In this document: positions 8,871 to 17,845 of the stretch, piece by piece
Layout: the number at the start of each line of letters is the position of its first letter
Numbering within the stretch: position 1 is the first letter of the stretch
DNA from: an uncultured Granulosicoccaceae bacterium
GTDB lineage: Bacteria > Pseudomonadota > Gammaproteobacteria > Granulosicoccales > Granulosicoccaceae
Direction of reading: 5' to 3'
Length of the DNA stretch: 63,746 nucleotides
Assembly: GCA_937927895.1 (NCBI GenBank)
Contig: CALGKA010000025.1
Location: 1-63,746, forward strand
Program-made: the position numbers and the translations under genes
Notes under the pieces: model-generated
What the model was told of the DNA's origin: nothing
The model's database searches: none
The model's input: only the letters and a program-made list of their open reading frames with translations

Positions 8871-9587
8871 ATAAAGCGAAAGGGCTTCCAACAGCAAGCC
8901 TATAGCGAGTTGCGCTATAGGCAACTGCTAGACAACACTCAAATAAACGAAACAAATCTAGATGCTCGCAATCGGCTAGCACGTCCGAAATACCCAAACA
9001 GTCGAGCGCAAAAAGCCAACAATTTACCCAGATCCCAAAAAGCCGACGTAGAGTGCCGACACTCACGAAGTGAATCGGTAATGCAGTTAACCGCGCTTTT
9101 TGTTGTTTTTTGAAATCCTGCGGAGTGGGGTCAAAGCGCCAGGGACGGCGCTTTGAGCGCGGTGCACATGGATGTGCCATAGTTGACAATAATGGGCGCG
9201 ACCCTACTGAAGATAATTTCAAAAAATGGCGACAGCCACCCCTTCCCAGTTAAATAAGGGGCAACAAAGTAGCAAGAAGACCTTTGCTTCTGTTTGGGTC
9301 TTTCCAAATGAAGGCCGCCGGCAGGCATGCCAGCTCGTCAGCCGTCCGCAGGACAAGCCAAAGCGTCAGCCGCTTGCCAAGGCAAGTCAAAACGACAGCC
9401 GCCAGAAGGCAGGCAAAACAGCAGCTGCCTGGAAGGCAAAGAAAAGAAAAAGCGAAGCCCATAAAAAAAGGCTGATTAAGAAATCAGCCCCAGTGTACTA
9501 CTCTACCTTATAGTCCTCCCTTCCTTAGGATTCTCTAAAACAGAGCAGAGCATCTACATGCCCTGCCCTTTCAAGAGACTAAGCCAA
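8871..9587. other. 717-nt intergenic stretch rich in hairpins, no convincing gene
   Basis: Just after the epimerase is a 10-bp perfect hairpin (8898-8907/8913-8922) without a T tract. Further on are a 10-bp stem with loop AGGGAC (9131-9140/9147-9156), GCACATGGATGTGC (9164-9177), GTCC/GGAC (9344-9354), CTTGCC/GGCAAG (9373-9386) and TGCC/GGCA around TGGAA (9426-9438). Several loops expose GGA. A very basic 95-codon frame (9226-9513) runs through this but lacks a ribosome site and overlaps the porin terminator, so I do not call it. Confidence 0.6.
9463..9489 (-). terminator. Rho-independent terminator of the porin gene
   Basis: Stem GGCTGATT/AATCAGCC (9470-9477 and 9482-9489) is followed on the minus strand by seven T residues (9463-9469). 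It lies about 100 nt past the porin stop. Confidence 0.85.
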
Positions 9588-10487
9588 TTAGAAGGATTTA
9601 GAGAACTGAACACGGTAGTCAGTCTTATCGTCTGTAACATCGACTCGTGCAGATGTACCCCAACCACCACCAAGACCGTAGCTTGCATCTAGGCGAATCT
9701 TGTCCGCGTCGCCATCACCCTGGTCAGCTTCATAAGTAAGACCAAGACCGATGTCGTTCCAGCTACCGCTTAACTTAAGACCGATTGACTCACGTTCAGC
9801 CAATGAAGAAGATTCTGGTGTTGTTACACCAGTGACTTCATCTGTAACCGCGTCAACTGTAACAGTTTCCTCATAGCTCTTGAATGCAACAGCAGCTGTT
9901 ATACCGCCAATACCATAGCTTGCGCCAACAGACATGGCAGGGTGATCTTCTTTGCCTTGTGCACCTACACCTATACCAATACCAAAACCAGCAGCGTTAA
10001 ATTTAACACCACCACCAATTGTGCTGTGGTTGCCACCAGGTGACCAGTTAAGACCAACACCGAAGTTTCCAAATGTACCTGTGTAGCTAACACCAGCGTC
10101 TTGCCCAACGCCAACATCACGAAGGATGTCACCCGCTACCTGGCCGTATTCAATCGCGTTGTCTACTTCACCGATTCGGATATCACCAAAATCACCTTTT
10201 ACACCGATGTGGATTGAATCACCACCTGTTGAGCTACCAGAAAGCGCGCTGTCTAGTCTGTAGTTTGCGTAGCCAGTTAGGCCATTCGAAAGGGTGTCAG
10301 TGGCAGCGATGTTAAGTGTTGAATCATCACCGTTGAAGTTCCACTCACCGTCAGTAGCGTCAGAATCATCTGAAGCCAAGTTGATGCCAACAGAGCCAGA
10401 AAGCGTTACAGTTGGTTCTGCTTGAGCCAAAGGAGCTGCAGTGATACCTGCTAGTGCCAGTGCTGCTGCCGTCTTAGTGTATTTCAT
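9588..10487 (-). CDS. Outer-membrane porin (gram-negative porin family)
   Basis: A 299-aa protein with a clear Sec signal peptide (hydrophobic core ALALAGITAAPLAQA, cleavage after about residue 23). The mature chain is Gly/Asp-rich with alternating beta-strand pattern (VTLSGSVGINLAS, GLTGYANYRLDSA, GDIRIGEVDNAIEYG) and ends in Phe (FSKSF), the usual C-terminal signal for outer-membrane beta-barrel insertion. The length and the GDIRIG segment fit the Porin_4-like general diffusion porins. A GGAG ribosome site precedes the ATG. A long 5' region is shared with the divergent LysR gene, which could regulate it. Confidence 0.9.
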   Translation of the reverse strand: MKYTKTAAALALAGITAAPLAQAEPTVTLSGSVGINLASDDSDATDGEWNFNGDDSTLNIAATDTLSNGLTGYANYRLDSALSGSSTGGDSIHIGVKGDFGDIRIGEVDNAIEYGQVAGDILRDVGVGQDAGVSYTGTFGNFGVGLNWSPGGNHSTIGGGVKFNAAGFGIGIGVGAQGKEDHPAMSVGASYGIGGITAAVAFKSYEETVTVDAVTDEVTGVTTPESSSLAERESIGLKLSGSWNDIGLGLTYEADQGDGDADKIRLDASYGLGGGWGTSARVDVTDDKTDYRVQFSKSF

Positions 10488-10888
10488 TATATTATTTCTC
10501 CAGTCAGGTATATCTGATTGTGTTCATCTAAAATTTTCGTGACATCGAAGGAAGTCACAATTGCATCGCCTTGTTCCCACCCCGTTAGACCTAACCTGGT
10601 CTCAGCGACAGCGAGCACCATGACGTCGGACCAACGAGTGGTACACGCCAAATGTGTGTCAAATATGCTAACCAGCAATTTGCACAAAAACAACAGTTTT
10701 TTAGCAACACGACCCGCAATTATGGTTGCCGTAGTGAAAGATTGTGACAATTATCCGCATATTTCCGCCCTTTGTACTATGCGACCCCCTATTTGTGGTT
10801 ATTTTACTACGAATTGGAAATACCGTTGTTTTTGCATTATTTCCACAACCCGGCAGAAAAAGTAGCATAAACACCAGGAATCCAAGAC

Positions 10889-10908
10889 GGTTAAAATCCG
10901 TTTTAACC
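10889..10908. promoter_or_regulatory. Perfect inverted repeat, candidate operator
   Basis: GGTTAAAA-TCCG-TTTTAACC, two 8-bp arms around 4 nt, lies about 100 nt upstream of the LysR start and 400 nt upstream of the porin start. It could be an operator for the LysR protein or another dimeric regulator. There is no T tract, so a terminator is less likely. Confidence 0.45.
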
Positions 10909-10971
10909 AGCTCCCCCACCACAAGCGTTTTAGCCAGGACACCCACACAGCCAATAATTATTAATAGATGT

Positions 10972-11000
10972 GTGACTCTACTATTAAGCACACTTATAAT
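10972..11000 (+). promoter_or_regulatory. Sigma70-type promoter of the LysR gene
   Basis: A -35-like GTGACT at 10972-10977, a 17-nt spacer and a perfect TATAAT at 10995-11000. The expected transcription start, about 7 nt downstream, coincides with the ATG at 11007. Confidence 0.6.
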
Positions 11001-11006
11001 AGTACG

Positions 11007-12005
11007 ATGGAAACCACTCCCAACCAGAATCGCTACCGACAACTTCGCGCCTTTTGCCAAGCAGCCAAAACAGGCAGCATCTCAAAAGCCGCCGCACGGC
11101 TGCGACTGAGCCAACCATCCGTGTCGCTGCAAATACAAGCGCTTGAAAAAGAATTGCATTTACTATTATTTGAAAGACGCGGCCCGCGAATTAGACTAAC
11201 ACCCGCTGGGCAACTACTTTTAGACATGGCTGAGCCGCTAGTAGAAGGCATGGATAAACTCGTTGATTCTTTTAGCCATGCGGTAAGCGATGTCACCAGC
11301 GGCCCATTAGACATTGCATCCGGTGAATCCACCCTTCTCTATATACTCCCGGAACTGACTAAACACTTCATGGATAAGTACCCGAATATTAAAGTCAGAC
11401 TACACAACGTTACCGGTAGAGATGGAATCGTCAAGATGCGCGACGACTCTGTAGATTTTGCAGTCGGTGCAATGGATGAAGTGCCAGAAGACTTATCTTA
11501 TTACCCAATCTATAACTACAAACCGGTTTTGATTGTCCCGACCGATCACGCGCTGGCTAAAAGAAAAACAGTTAAGGCTGAAGATATCAGCCCTCACGGG
11601 CTAATACTTCCACCGCGCAGCTTAAGCACTCTTAATCAGATCGACGCGGTCTTTAAACAACACGGCTTGCCGTGCAATGTTGTATTAGAAGTAGGCGGTT
11701 GGGAGGTTATTAAGCGCTACGTTGAAATTGGGCTAGGCATTAGTATCGTGACGAGCTTTTGTTTGCGTGGCCATGAGCGCCTGGTAAAAATACCAGTAGA
11801 CAATATATTCCCCGACAGAAGTTATGGTGTCGTTATGCGGCGAGGTAAGTTTTTATCGCCACAGGCAAAAGCTTTCCTTGAATTTATGGATGCAGATTTT
11901 TTCTCAACCGATGGAGGGGTTGCTTCGGACCACCCGGATGAAAACGCGATGGCGTTAAATCAACTTAAGGAACGGCTCAATAGTGTAGTAACTGCCACAC
12001 AATAA
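11007..12005 (+). CDS. LysR-family transcriptional regulator
   Basis: A 332-aa LTTR from the ATG at 11007 (the frame opens at 10968). The N-terminal winged HTH is at about residues 6-65 (RAFCQAAKTGSISKAAARL, LSQPSVSLQIQALEKEL, LLFERRGPRIRLTPAG). The effector domain has the two-lobed LysR substrate fold, with PVLIVPTDHALA and VEIGLGISIVTSF, close to CysB/Cbl-like regulators. The promoter TATAAT ends 6 nt before the ATG, so either translation begins on a leaderless mRNA at 11007, or a longer product from 10968 uses another promoter. It is divergent from the porin gene, a plausible target. The ligand is unknown. Confidence 0.88.
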   Translation: METTPNQNRYRQLRAFCQAAKTGSISKAAARLRLSQPSVSLQIQALEKELHLLLFERRGPRIRLTPAGQLLLDMAEPLVEGMDKLVDSFSHAVSDVTSGPLDIASGESTLLYILPELTKHFMDKYPNIKVRLHNVTGRDGIVKMRDDSVDFAVGAMDEVPEDLSYYPIYNYKPVLIVPTDHALAKRKTVKAEDISPHGLILPPRSLSTLNQIDAVFKQHGLPCNVVLEVGGWEVIKRYVEIGLGISIVTSFCLRGHERLVKIPVDNIFPDRSYGVVMRRGKFLSPQAKAFLEFMDADFFSTDGGVASDHPDENAMALNQLKERLNSVVTATQ

Positions 12006-12039
12006 GCTTTTTTTACAACCACTTTATATAAGAGTCACT

Positions 12040-12477
12040 ATGGCCTGGACACCACACGTAACGGTTGCCGCTGTTATTCAACGAGACAACACCTATCTTT
12101 TAGTTGAAGAACTGATAGACGGTGAATCGGTCATTAATCAACCTGCCGGCCACTTAGACGACAATGAAAGCCTGGTTGATGCCGTGGTTCGTGAAGTGCA
12201 AGAAGAAACCGCCTGGCTGTTTCGACCACAGGGTATTGTCGGTATTTATCGCTACAAACATATGAGAAAAAATCTCACTTATGTACGCGTTGCTTTTTGT
12301 GGCACAGTTTCAGATCATAACCCCGAGCAAACACTCGACACCCCCATCATAAAAGCAAGTTGGTATACCCGCGAGCAAGTGCTGAATTCCAATGCACGCA
12401 GCCCAATGGTTCTACGCTGCATTGACGACTCTATAAACCAACCTCACCACCCACTGGATATGCTTCATGACCTGTAG
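12040..12477 (+). CDS. nudJ: Nudix hydrolase, NudJ-type phosphatase
   Basis: A 145-aa protein with a complete Nudix box starting GHLDDNES and ending REVQEETAW (about residues 37-60), which binds Mg and catalyses nucleoside di- or triphosphate hydrolysis. Length, the start WTPHVTVAAVI and position directly before mnmA match E. coli NudJ, which acts on thiamine pyrophosphate precursors and nucleotides. It is separated from mnmA by about 40 nt and is likely cotranscribed with it. Confidence 0.9.
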   Translation: MAWTPHVTVAAVIQRDNTYLLVEELIDGESVINQPAGHLDDNESLVDAVVREVQEETAWLFRPQGIVGIYRYKHMRKNLTYVRVAFCGTVSDHNPEQTLDTPIIKASWYTREQVLNSNARSPMVLRCIDDSINQPHHPLDMLHDL

Positions 12478-12516
12478 CGCAATGGCCCCCCATACCAACC
12501 GAACAGGTACAGATTC

Positions 12517-13617
12517 ATGACTACCACTCCGCAAGCGGTTGTACTTGGCGTGTCAGGCGGTGTTGATTCCGCAGTAGCGGCGCATTTGTTAAAACAAAAC
12601 CCACGCTACGATGTAAGTGCTGTATTTATGCAAAACTGGGAAGAAGACGACGATGATTTCTGCACCGCAATTGAAGACTTCCGCGACGCAAGCGGTGTCT
12701 GTGAAAAACTAAACATCCCGCTAAGCAGCGTGAATTTTTCTGCGGAATACTGGAAAACCGTATTCGCAGGATTTTTAGATGAGTACAACGCTGGTAGAAC
12801 GCCTAACCCTGATATTCTTTGCAACAAAGAAATTAAATTCAAAGCTTTTCTTGATCATGCAAAAAACCTCGGTGCCCAAAAAATCGCTACCGGCCACTAT
12901 GTGCGTAGCGACATAGCCGATGATGGCAGAGCACGATTACTAAGAGGGGCTGATTCAAACAAAGATCAATCTTATTTTCTTCATACCCTAAGTCAATCAC
13001 AGTTATTGCACGCTGTATTCCCCGTGGGTGATTTACAAAAAACAGATCTGCGCAATTTAGCACTTGAACTCAACCTGCAAGTACACGATAAAAAAGACAG
13101 TACCGGAATCTGTTTCATAGGGGAACGTAAGTTCCGTGAGTTTCTTTCAGAGTATGTAGCCACTAAAGCCGGTGACATCATCACCGGGGAAGGCGATCGC
13201 ATTGGTCGCCATAATGGAATAGCTCTGTACACCATAGGTCAACGCCAAGGCTTAGGTATTGGTGGCAATGCTAAATACCCCAATGAACCTTGGTACGTAG
13301 CTGACAAACACATACACGCAAACGAGCTGGTGGCAGTCCAGGGACATGATCACCCCGCCCTGCATAAAACCCAACTACGCGCGACCAAGCTTCACTGGAT
13401 CCGAGAACAACCGAAAGACAACTACCATTGCACCGCCAAAACACGTTACCGACAGAATGACCAGGAATGTACCATTTACTTAGAAAACAACGACACCGCA
13501 GTAGTGGCGTTCAAAGAAAGTGTGCGTGCTATTACACCAGGTCAGTCAGTAGTTTTTTACAATGGCGAAGAATGTTTAGGCGGAGGCATTATTGAAGAGG
13601 CTACCAATGGCATATAA
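12517..13617 (+). CDS. mnmA: tRNA-specific 2-thiouridylase
   Basis: A 366-aa enzyme that inserts sulfur at C2 of U34 in Lys, Glu and Gln tRNAs, receiving sulfur through the Tus relay. The ATP-pyrophosphatase loop is GVSGGVDSAV at residues 11-20. The two catalytic cysteines are Cys102 (NPDILCNKEIKF) and Cys199 (TGICFIGERKF). The C-terminal beta-barrel domain is present and the length is normal. It sits in the conserved nudJ-mnmA-hflD order. Confidence 0.97.
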   Translation: MTTTPQAVVLGVSGGVDSAVAAHLLKQNPRYDVSAVFMQNWEEDDDDFCTAIEDFRDASGVCEKLNIPLSSVNFSAEYWKTVFAGFLDEYNAGRTPNPDILCNKEIKFKAFLDHAKNLGAQKIATGHYVRSDIADDGRARLLRGADSNKDQSYFLHTLSQSQLLHAVFPVGDLQKTDLRNLALELNLQVHDKKDSTGICFIGERKFREFLSEYVATKAGDIITGEGDRIGRHNGIALYTIGQRQGLGIGGNAKYPNEPWYVADKHIHANELVAVQGHDHPALHKTQLRATKLHWIREQPKDNYHCTAKTRYRQNDQECTIYLENNDTAVVAFKESVRAITPGQSVVFYNGEECLGGGIIEEATNGI

Positions 13618-13779
13618 TTTTACGACTAAGCTACTCGTTCATAAACCCTATCAGGGTTATAATACTCCCAATTCGTTTACGCTAGATATTGCTATCAATC
13701 TTAACAACAGCACATGTGCCGCGATTCCAGACGCCACTAAAAACAACTACTGCTTTGCTATCACTATAAGGCCAATCAA

Positions 13780-14403
13780 TTGATAACCTCGCTGGAAAAC
13801 CAAACGATTGCGCTTGCAGGGATATTTCTAGCCACCGAAATCGTACAAGATATCTCAACCACAGGTGCATGCAATGAGTCGAACCTGCGCATCGTACTTG
13901 ATTCTCTTTTCAACACTAATCCCGAGTCTGTTGAATCTGTCTACGGCAGCGTTAGCCAATTACGAACCGGGCACCAGCGGCTTATTGATCAACTCGGTGG
14001 TACGGACACCAAACCAAATATGCAGATCACACAGTACACGCTGACATTACTCAAACTACAAAACAAATGCCAGGCATCGCCAGATATTATGGATCGCATT
14101 GGTCGCGGTATTGATCAAGCAAATACCATGAAAGCTCACTACGACACATTGGACCCGGAGATCATCACTCTGTTAGCGAAAATCTACACTGACAACATCA
14201 GCAATGTATCTCCCAGAATTGTGGTTCACGGCAACCGCGAATACTTAGAGCAAGAAAACCTTGCCAACCGAATTCGTGCCTGCCTACTCGCCGGTATTCG
14301 AGCAGCGGTTCTTTGGCAACAGTGCGGTGGAACACGCTGGAAAATAGTCTCTGGTCGGCAACGTTACGTTACTCAGGCGAACGTACATTTACGCGGAATT
14401 TAG
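13780..14403 (+). CDS. hflD: High-frequency lysogenization protein HflD homolog
   Basis: A 207-aa all-helical protein with the HflD pattern: NQTIALAGIFLATEIVQDI at the start, YGSVSQLRTGHQRLIDQLGG in the middle, and a C-terminal RIRACLLAGIRAAVLWQQCGG followed by a basic tail. The start is TTG at 13780, supported by TAAGG 8 nt upstream; there is no ATG in the right place. The gene follows mnmA by 162 nt as in enterobacteria, but purB, the usual next gene, is absent and a glycosyltransferase follows. HflD is a peripheral membrane protein known for binding lambda CII; its housekeeping role is unclear. Confidence 0.9.
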   Translation: MITSLENQTIALAGIFLATEIVQDISTTGACNESNLRIVLDSLFNTNPESVESVYGSVSQLRTGHQRLIDQLGGTDTKPNMQITQYTLTLLKLQNKCQASPDIMDRIGRGIDQANTMKAHYDTLDPEIITLLAKIYTDNISNVSPRIVVHGNREYLEQENLANRIRACLLAGIRAAVLWQQCGGTRWKIVSGRQRYVTQANVHLRGI

Positions 14404-14521
14404 CGACCGTTGTTGATCAATAAGAACAACCATACAACCTAGTTGACCACTAGATATAATTTAACACTCAATCAATATCCTGACTGCCCGCTAACAGCCT
14501 TTTACTTGTACGGTTGTACCG

Positions 14522-15610
14522 ATGCACGCTAGACGCGAAACAGTTCGCACAATATTGCCTAACTGCCTGATTTGCATGGGAGGTGAAGCAACGGAAGAAA
14601 TCTCTGCGGTGGTGCAAAGCCTACCGTATGCACTCGAGTGCAATGTGAATTACTTCGCAGAAGTGATGGAGCAAGTAAAAAGTAGCCTGCCTAAGTTTGA
14701 TGAATACACTTTTGTATTCACACGCAGCGTCACCGAATTGCCCGCCAAGTTTGATCACACAGCTAACGTGGTGGTGTTTATTATGGGCGATGAATGGGCT
14801 CGTGTACCAAGCTATGCTAACCGTGTGCACGCCGTTTTCAAAGCGCCTGGACAACACATGAAACTAGCCAGGCACAAGGGCTGGCCCAGGTTCAACCTAA
14901 TGACTACGGTTCAATATATTCGTCAGCATTTAAAGCGTTTTCCACACCACCATAAAGATACCTCAGGGCATATTTTCGCCATTCCCTATGGCTACTATCG
15001 CCTGCCAAAGCGCGATACAGTAACGCCGATTAACAATCGTTCAATAGACGCCTCTTTCACTGGCAGCATCGATCACAAAAAAGTGCTTGGTGGTTTAGTT
15101 AAAACTGCCAAAGTATTATCACGTGAACGCATGGTGAGCGTGGTTAATCAGTGGAAGCAAAATAAAGCGTTTAATATTGATGTCAAGTTATCTAGTTATT
15201 TTCCAAAGGCCGCTGACAAGCCTGAGCACGACGACTACCCTGAAATATTGATGGACACAAAAATTTGTTTATCACCCAGAGGAACACACCTTGAAACCTA
15301 TAGGCTATGCGAGGGCATGTATTACGGCTGCGTGGTGATATCAGAAGAACAACCCGATCATTGGTTTGCTAATGAATCACCGGCTATTATCGTTAAAAAT
15401 TGGAACGAGTTACCTTCGCTTTTAGATGACCTACTGAATAATCCTGAAAAGCTTGCAAAACACCAACAAGCCTCACTGGATTATTGGGAGCATTCACTGT
15501 CACCAAAAGCAGTAGCAAAATACCTTACCAACACACTCGGCACATTAACACCACAGTTGGCGGCCAATGATAATGAAAAACCAGAACACACTACAAAGGT
15601 AGCCGTTTAG
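14522..15610 (+). CDS. Exostosin-like (GT47-type) glycosyltransferase
   Basis: A 362-aa protein. The diagnostic part is in the C-terminal half: DTKICLSPRGTHLETYRLCEG then YYGCVVISEE, the nucleotide-sugar-binding signature of exostosin-family GT-B enzymes. No signal peptide is seen. The N-terminal half is poorly conserved. It probably transfers a sugar to a cell-surface glycan. It stands where purB is found in other gammaproteobacteria and has no polysaccharide genes next to it, so it may be an insertion. Acceptor and donor are unknown. Confidence 0.75.
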   Translation: MHARRETVRTILPNCLICMGGEATEEISAVVQSLPYALECNVNYFAEVMEQVKSSLPKFDEYTFVFTRSVTELPAKFDHTANVVVFIMGDEWARVPSYANRVHAVFKAPGQHMKLARHKGWPRFNLMTTVQYIRQHLKRFPHHHKDTSGHIFAIPYGYYRLPKRDTVTPINNRSIDASFTGSIDHKKVLGGLVKTAKVLSRERMVSVVNQWKQNKAFNIDVKLSSYFPKAADKPEHDDYPEILMDTKICLSPRGTHLETYRLCEGMYYGCVVISEEQPDHWFANESPAIIVKNWNELPSLLDDLLNNPEKLAKHQQASLDYWEHSLSPKAVAKYLTNTLGTLTPQLAANDNEKPEHTTKVAV

Positions 15611-15662
15611 TTTTACTGTTTAGGCTGTAGTAGACGTCTTTACATCGACGTAGCGATACCGC

Positions 15663-16805
15663 CTAATCGAGGCTTACTAATAAACCTGCCATCAGCTTGG
15701 CACGCTCTACCAGACTATCAACATGTATATGCTCAGCCTGGGTGCGCACACCTGCACCTCTAGCACCCAGACCATCTAATGTTGCGATACCCATGCCTCC
15801 GGTGATATTACCTATTGATCCGCCAGTAGCAACCGAAGTTTGCAAGCTTAATCCCAAATCAGTCGCTACAAGCAAAGCCTTAGAAAAAAGAGATTGAGAT
15901 AAAGCGTCAGGTTCCCACAGTGGCATCACTGCACTACGGTTAACATGCAGACCTGTGTCAGGATTAGGTGAATTGAGTGCCATTATTTTTGCTGAACTTT
16001 CAGAGACATCTTTCTTTGTGCGCGCTTGTACTACCACTTCAGCAGTGCACTTCTCTGCAAAGTTACTCCAACCACCGGATTGAATCGAATTGATCGAATA
16101 ACTGAAATCGTCTGTGCTCATCTGTTCTATTTCGATTAAGTGCCTCGCCATTTCAGATATTGCCGACAATGCAGCCGGGCTTTCATTGCTTGATCGCTTG
16201 ACTATGCCTTCAACAATATTAGTTTTTACATCAAGCTTATAACGAGTGGCCGCATACCTTCCAACACATACCCCACCGTCAGTCGTTGCAGGCTCCGGTA
16301 CCAACACGTACTTGTTGTTCTTTGCAGTGGCTTCAATAAGCTCGCGCGAAGAGGGACAACCAGGCTCTCTATCTGGCACTATTAAAATTGTTACCGGTAG
16401 CTTTTGACTACATTGATTGCGCGTCAGCTGTTGCAATGCTTCAATGCAAATCAGTATACCCGCCTTCATACCGAGAATACCCGGACCCCATAACTTGTTG
16501 CCTTCCCGTCTATAGGACATTACCTCACTGCTGCCTATGTCATGCACAGTATCCGCATGGCAACAAATCAGAATGCCCGGTTGTGATGTGTGTTGCGACG
16601 GTAGAGTCGCACGTAAGGTATCCCCAAAACCCATCCGGCCTGGCACCCTTTGAATACTTGCACCCATGGCAACAAGATCGTAAGTCGCCAGATCAAGCAC
16701 TTTGTTAACAGAGCAAGGCGTAAAGCTTGGGCTTTCAGTTTCTACCCAAGGCTTGAGATTAGCAATCATTTGCTCTGTATCGAAGGGTAATTCAGAGACA
16801 TTCAT
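15663..16805 (-). CDS. M20-family peptidase-like protein, probable pseudoenzyme
   Basis: A 380-aa protein matching carboxypeptidase G2-like M20 peptidases in overall order. The first metal motif is intact (CHADTV). The bridging aspartate expected in GPGxxDMKGG is Gly (GPGILGMKAG). The catalytic glutamate of DEExGS is Arg (DREPGC), with only the second Glu left. The lid-domain His is missing, and the C-terminal zinc His (GAH) is Arg (GVRTQAEH). So the fold is kept but the dinuclear site and general base are lost. Last gene of a minus-strand set with two EamA transporters and a substrate-binding-fold protein. A binding or regulatory role is inferred. Confidence 0.8.
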   Translation of the reverse strand: MNVSELPFDTEQMIANLKPWVETESPSFTPCSVNKVLDLATYDLVAMGASIQRVPGRMGFGDTLRATLPSQHTSQPGILICCHADTVHDIGSSEVMSYRREGNKLWGPGILGMKAGILICIEALQQLTRNQCSQKLPVTILIVPDREPGCPSSRELIEATAKNNKYVLVPEPATTDGGVCVGRYAATRYKLDVKTNIVEGIVKRSSNESPAALSAISEMARHLIEIEQMSTDDFSYSINSIQSGGWSNFAEKCTAEVVVQARTKKDVSESSAKIMALNSPNPDTGLHVNRSAVMPLWEPDALSQSLFSKALLVATDLGLSLQTSVATGGSIGNITGGMGIATLDGLGARGAGVRTQAEHIHVDSLVERAKLMAGLLVSLD

Positions 16806-16875
16806 ATTGTTGTATCGTTAGTTTAATTACGGTAAGTTAGTTACGATGCCTGCACACAAACATAATCACAAACAT

Positions 16876-17778
16876 TTAATTATTGTTGGCACTGGTAATC
16901 GGCGGCTTCGCGATTGGTTTAGTTGTTGGCTTACCGCTACGCACAGCAACAACTGTCACGCCTGCGAGGGTCAGTAAGCCACCAATCACGATACGTGCGG
17001 TAAGCTGATCACCCATAAGCAAGATACCAAAGCCTACCGCAAACAGTGATGACAAAGTAATAAACGGCGCAACGTCATTGACCTCGTAGCGCTGTAACAA
17101 ATAATAAAAAGAACCATGGCCCACAATAGTCGCACCGATAGCAGAATACACGGGTGACCAGTAATCGACTAACGCGATCCCTTGCACAAATGCCAGAGTG
17201 GGTCGCTCAATAATAAACGAAATTACGAGCAACGAAACACACGCAATTGCCGATATCCAAAACTGAAGATTAAACGCGCTTACGTTTTTTAAGCGACGCA
17301 TCAATATAGCCGTAACTGCCATTGCCAGGGATGCAAAAACAGTCAACACGAGCGATAACATATGATCTGGTCCAATAGGTTCAAAGCTGATTAACACCAC
17401 ACCGAAAAATGACAGAGCAATCGCGATAGTTCTGGTCCAGCCAACCGCTTCTTTTAAAAACAAGACAGCAATAATGGTTGAGAAAGGAACCACTAGTTGC
17501 GCAGCGACGGCCACAGCTGAGAGATTGTCAGTTAAATACATGGCGGAGAACATCAATGGGTAGTGCGCTACACCCAATAAAAGTCCAATAGCTAATACGT
17601 TTTTAAATTCATCCCTTGGCCAACGCGCAAATGGCAGCAACAAAACAAACACTACTAAAAAACGCAATGCACTAAAAAATATAGGACCGAACGCCTCCGT
17701 ACCCACTTTGCCTGCGATATAATTAAAACCCCAACAGGCATTTATAAAAACAAGCAAAGCCAGATGGTGCATCTTCAC
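16876..17778 (-). CDS. EamA/DMT-family transporter
   Basis: A 300-aa membrane protein with about ten hydrophobic segments in two EamA repeats. The first repeat has FINACWGFNYIAGKVG and ALRFLVVFVLLLPFARWP. The second ends with the usual FGILLMGDQL and a basic C-terminal tail. EamA members mostly export amino acids or metabolites across the inner membrane. It lies 67 nt after a second EamA gene and 70 nt before the M20-like gene in the same direction. The substrate is unknown. Confidence 0.88.
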   Translation of the reverse strand: MKMHHLALLVFINACWGFNYIAGKVGTEAFGPIFFSALRFLVVFVLLLPFARWPRDEFKNVLAIGLLLGVAHYPLMFSAMYLTDNLSAVAVAAQLVVPFSTIIAVLFLKEAVGWTRTIAIALSFFGVVLISFEPIGPDHMLSLVLTVFASLAMAVTAILMRRLKNVSAFNLQFWISAIACVSLLVISFIIERPTLAFVQGIALVDYWSPVYSAIGATIVGHGSFYYLLQRYEVNDVAPFITLSSLFAVGFGILLMGDQLTARIVIGGLLTLAGVTVVAVRSGKPTTKPIAKPPITSANNN

Positions 17779-17845
17779 GGCTTTGCTCCAAAAAAGTAAC
17801 GATAAAAATACTCAACCACAGCGATCTTAGAAATTATAAACCGCA

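Larger units (their letters stand above)
10488..11006. other. 519-nt divergent intergenic region, porin / LysR
   Basis: No supported gene. It holds the porin leader, a perfect inverted repeat (10889-10908) and the LysR promoter (10972-11000). Small frames on both strands here have no ribosome sites and no family resemblance. Confidence 0.6.

Noticed and set aside
9183-9217. TTGACA followed by GATAAT as a promoter
   Set aside because: The spacer is 23 nt, too long for a normal sigma70 promoter, and no clear gene follows.
9226-9513. Very basic 95-codon plus-strand frame
   Set aside because: No ribosome site, it overlaps the porin terminator and hairpin block, and the composition reflects the inverted repeats.
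10487-10750. Minus-strand frame upstream of the porin
   Set aside because: It ends at the porin start without a ribosome site or family match; more likely the porin leader.
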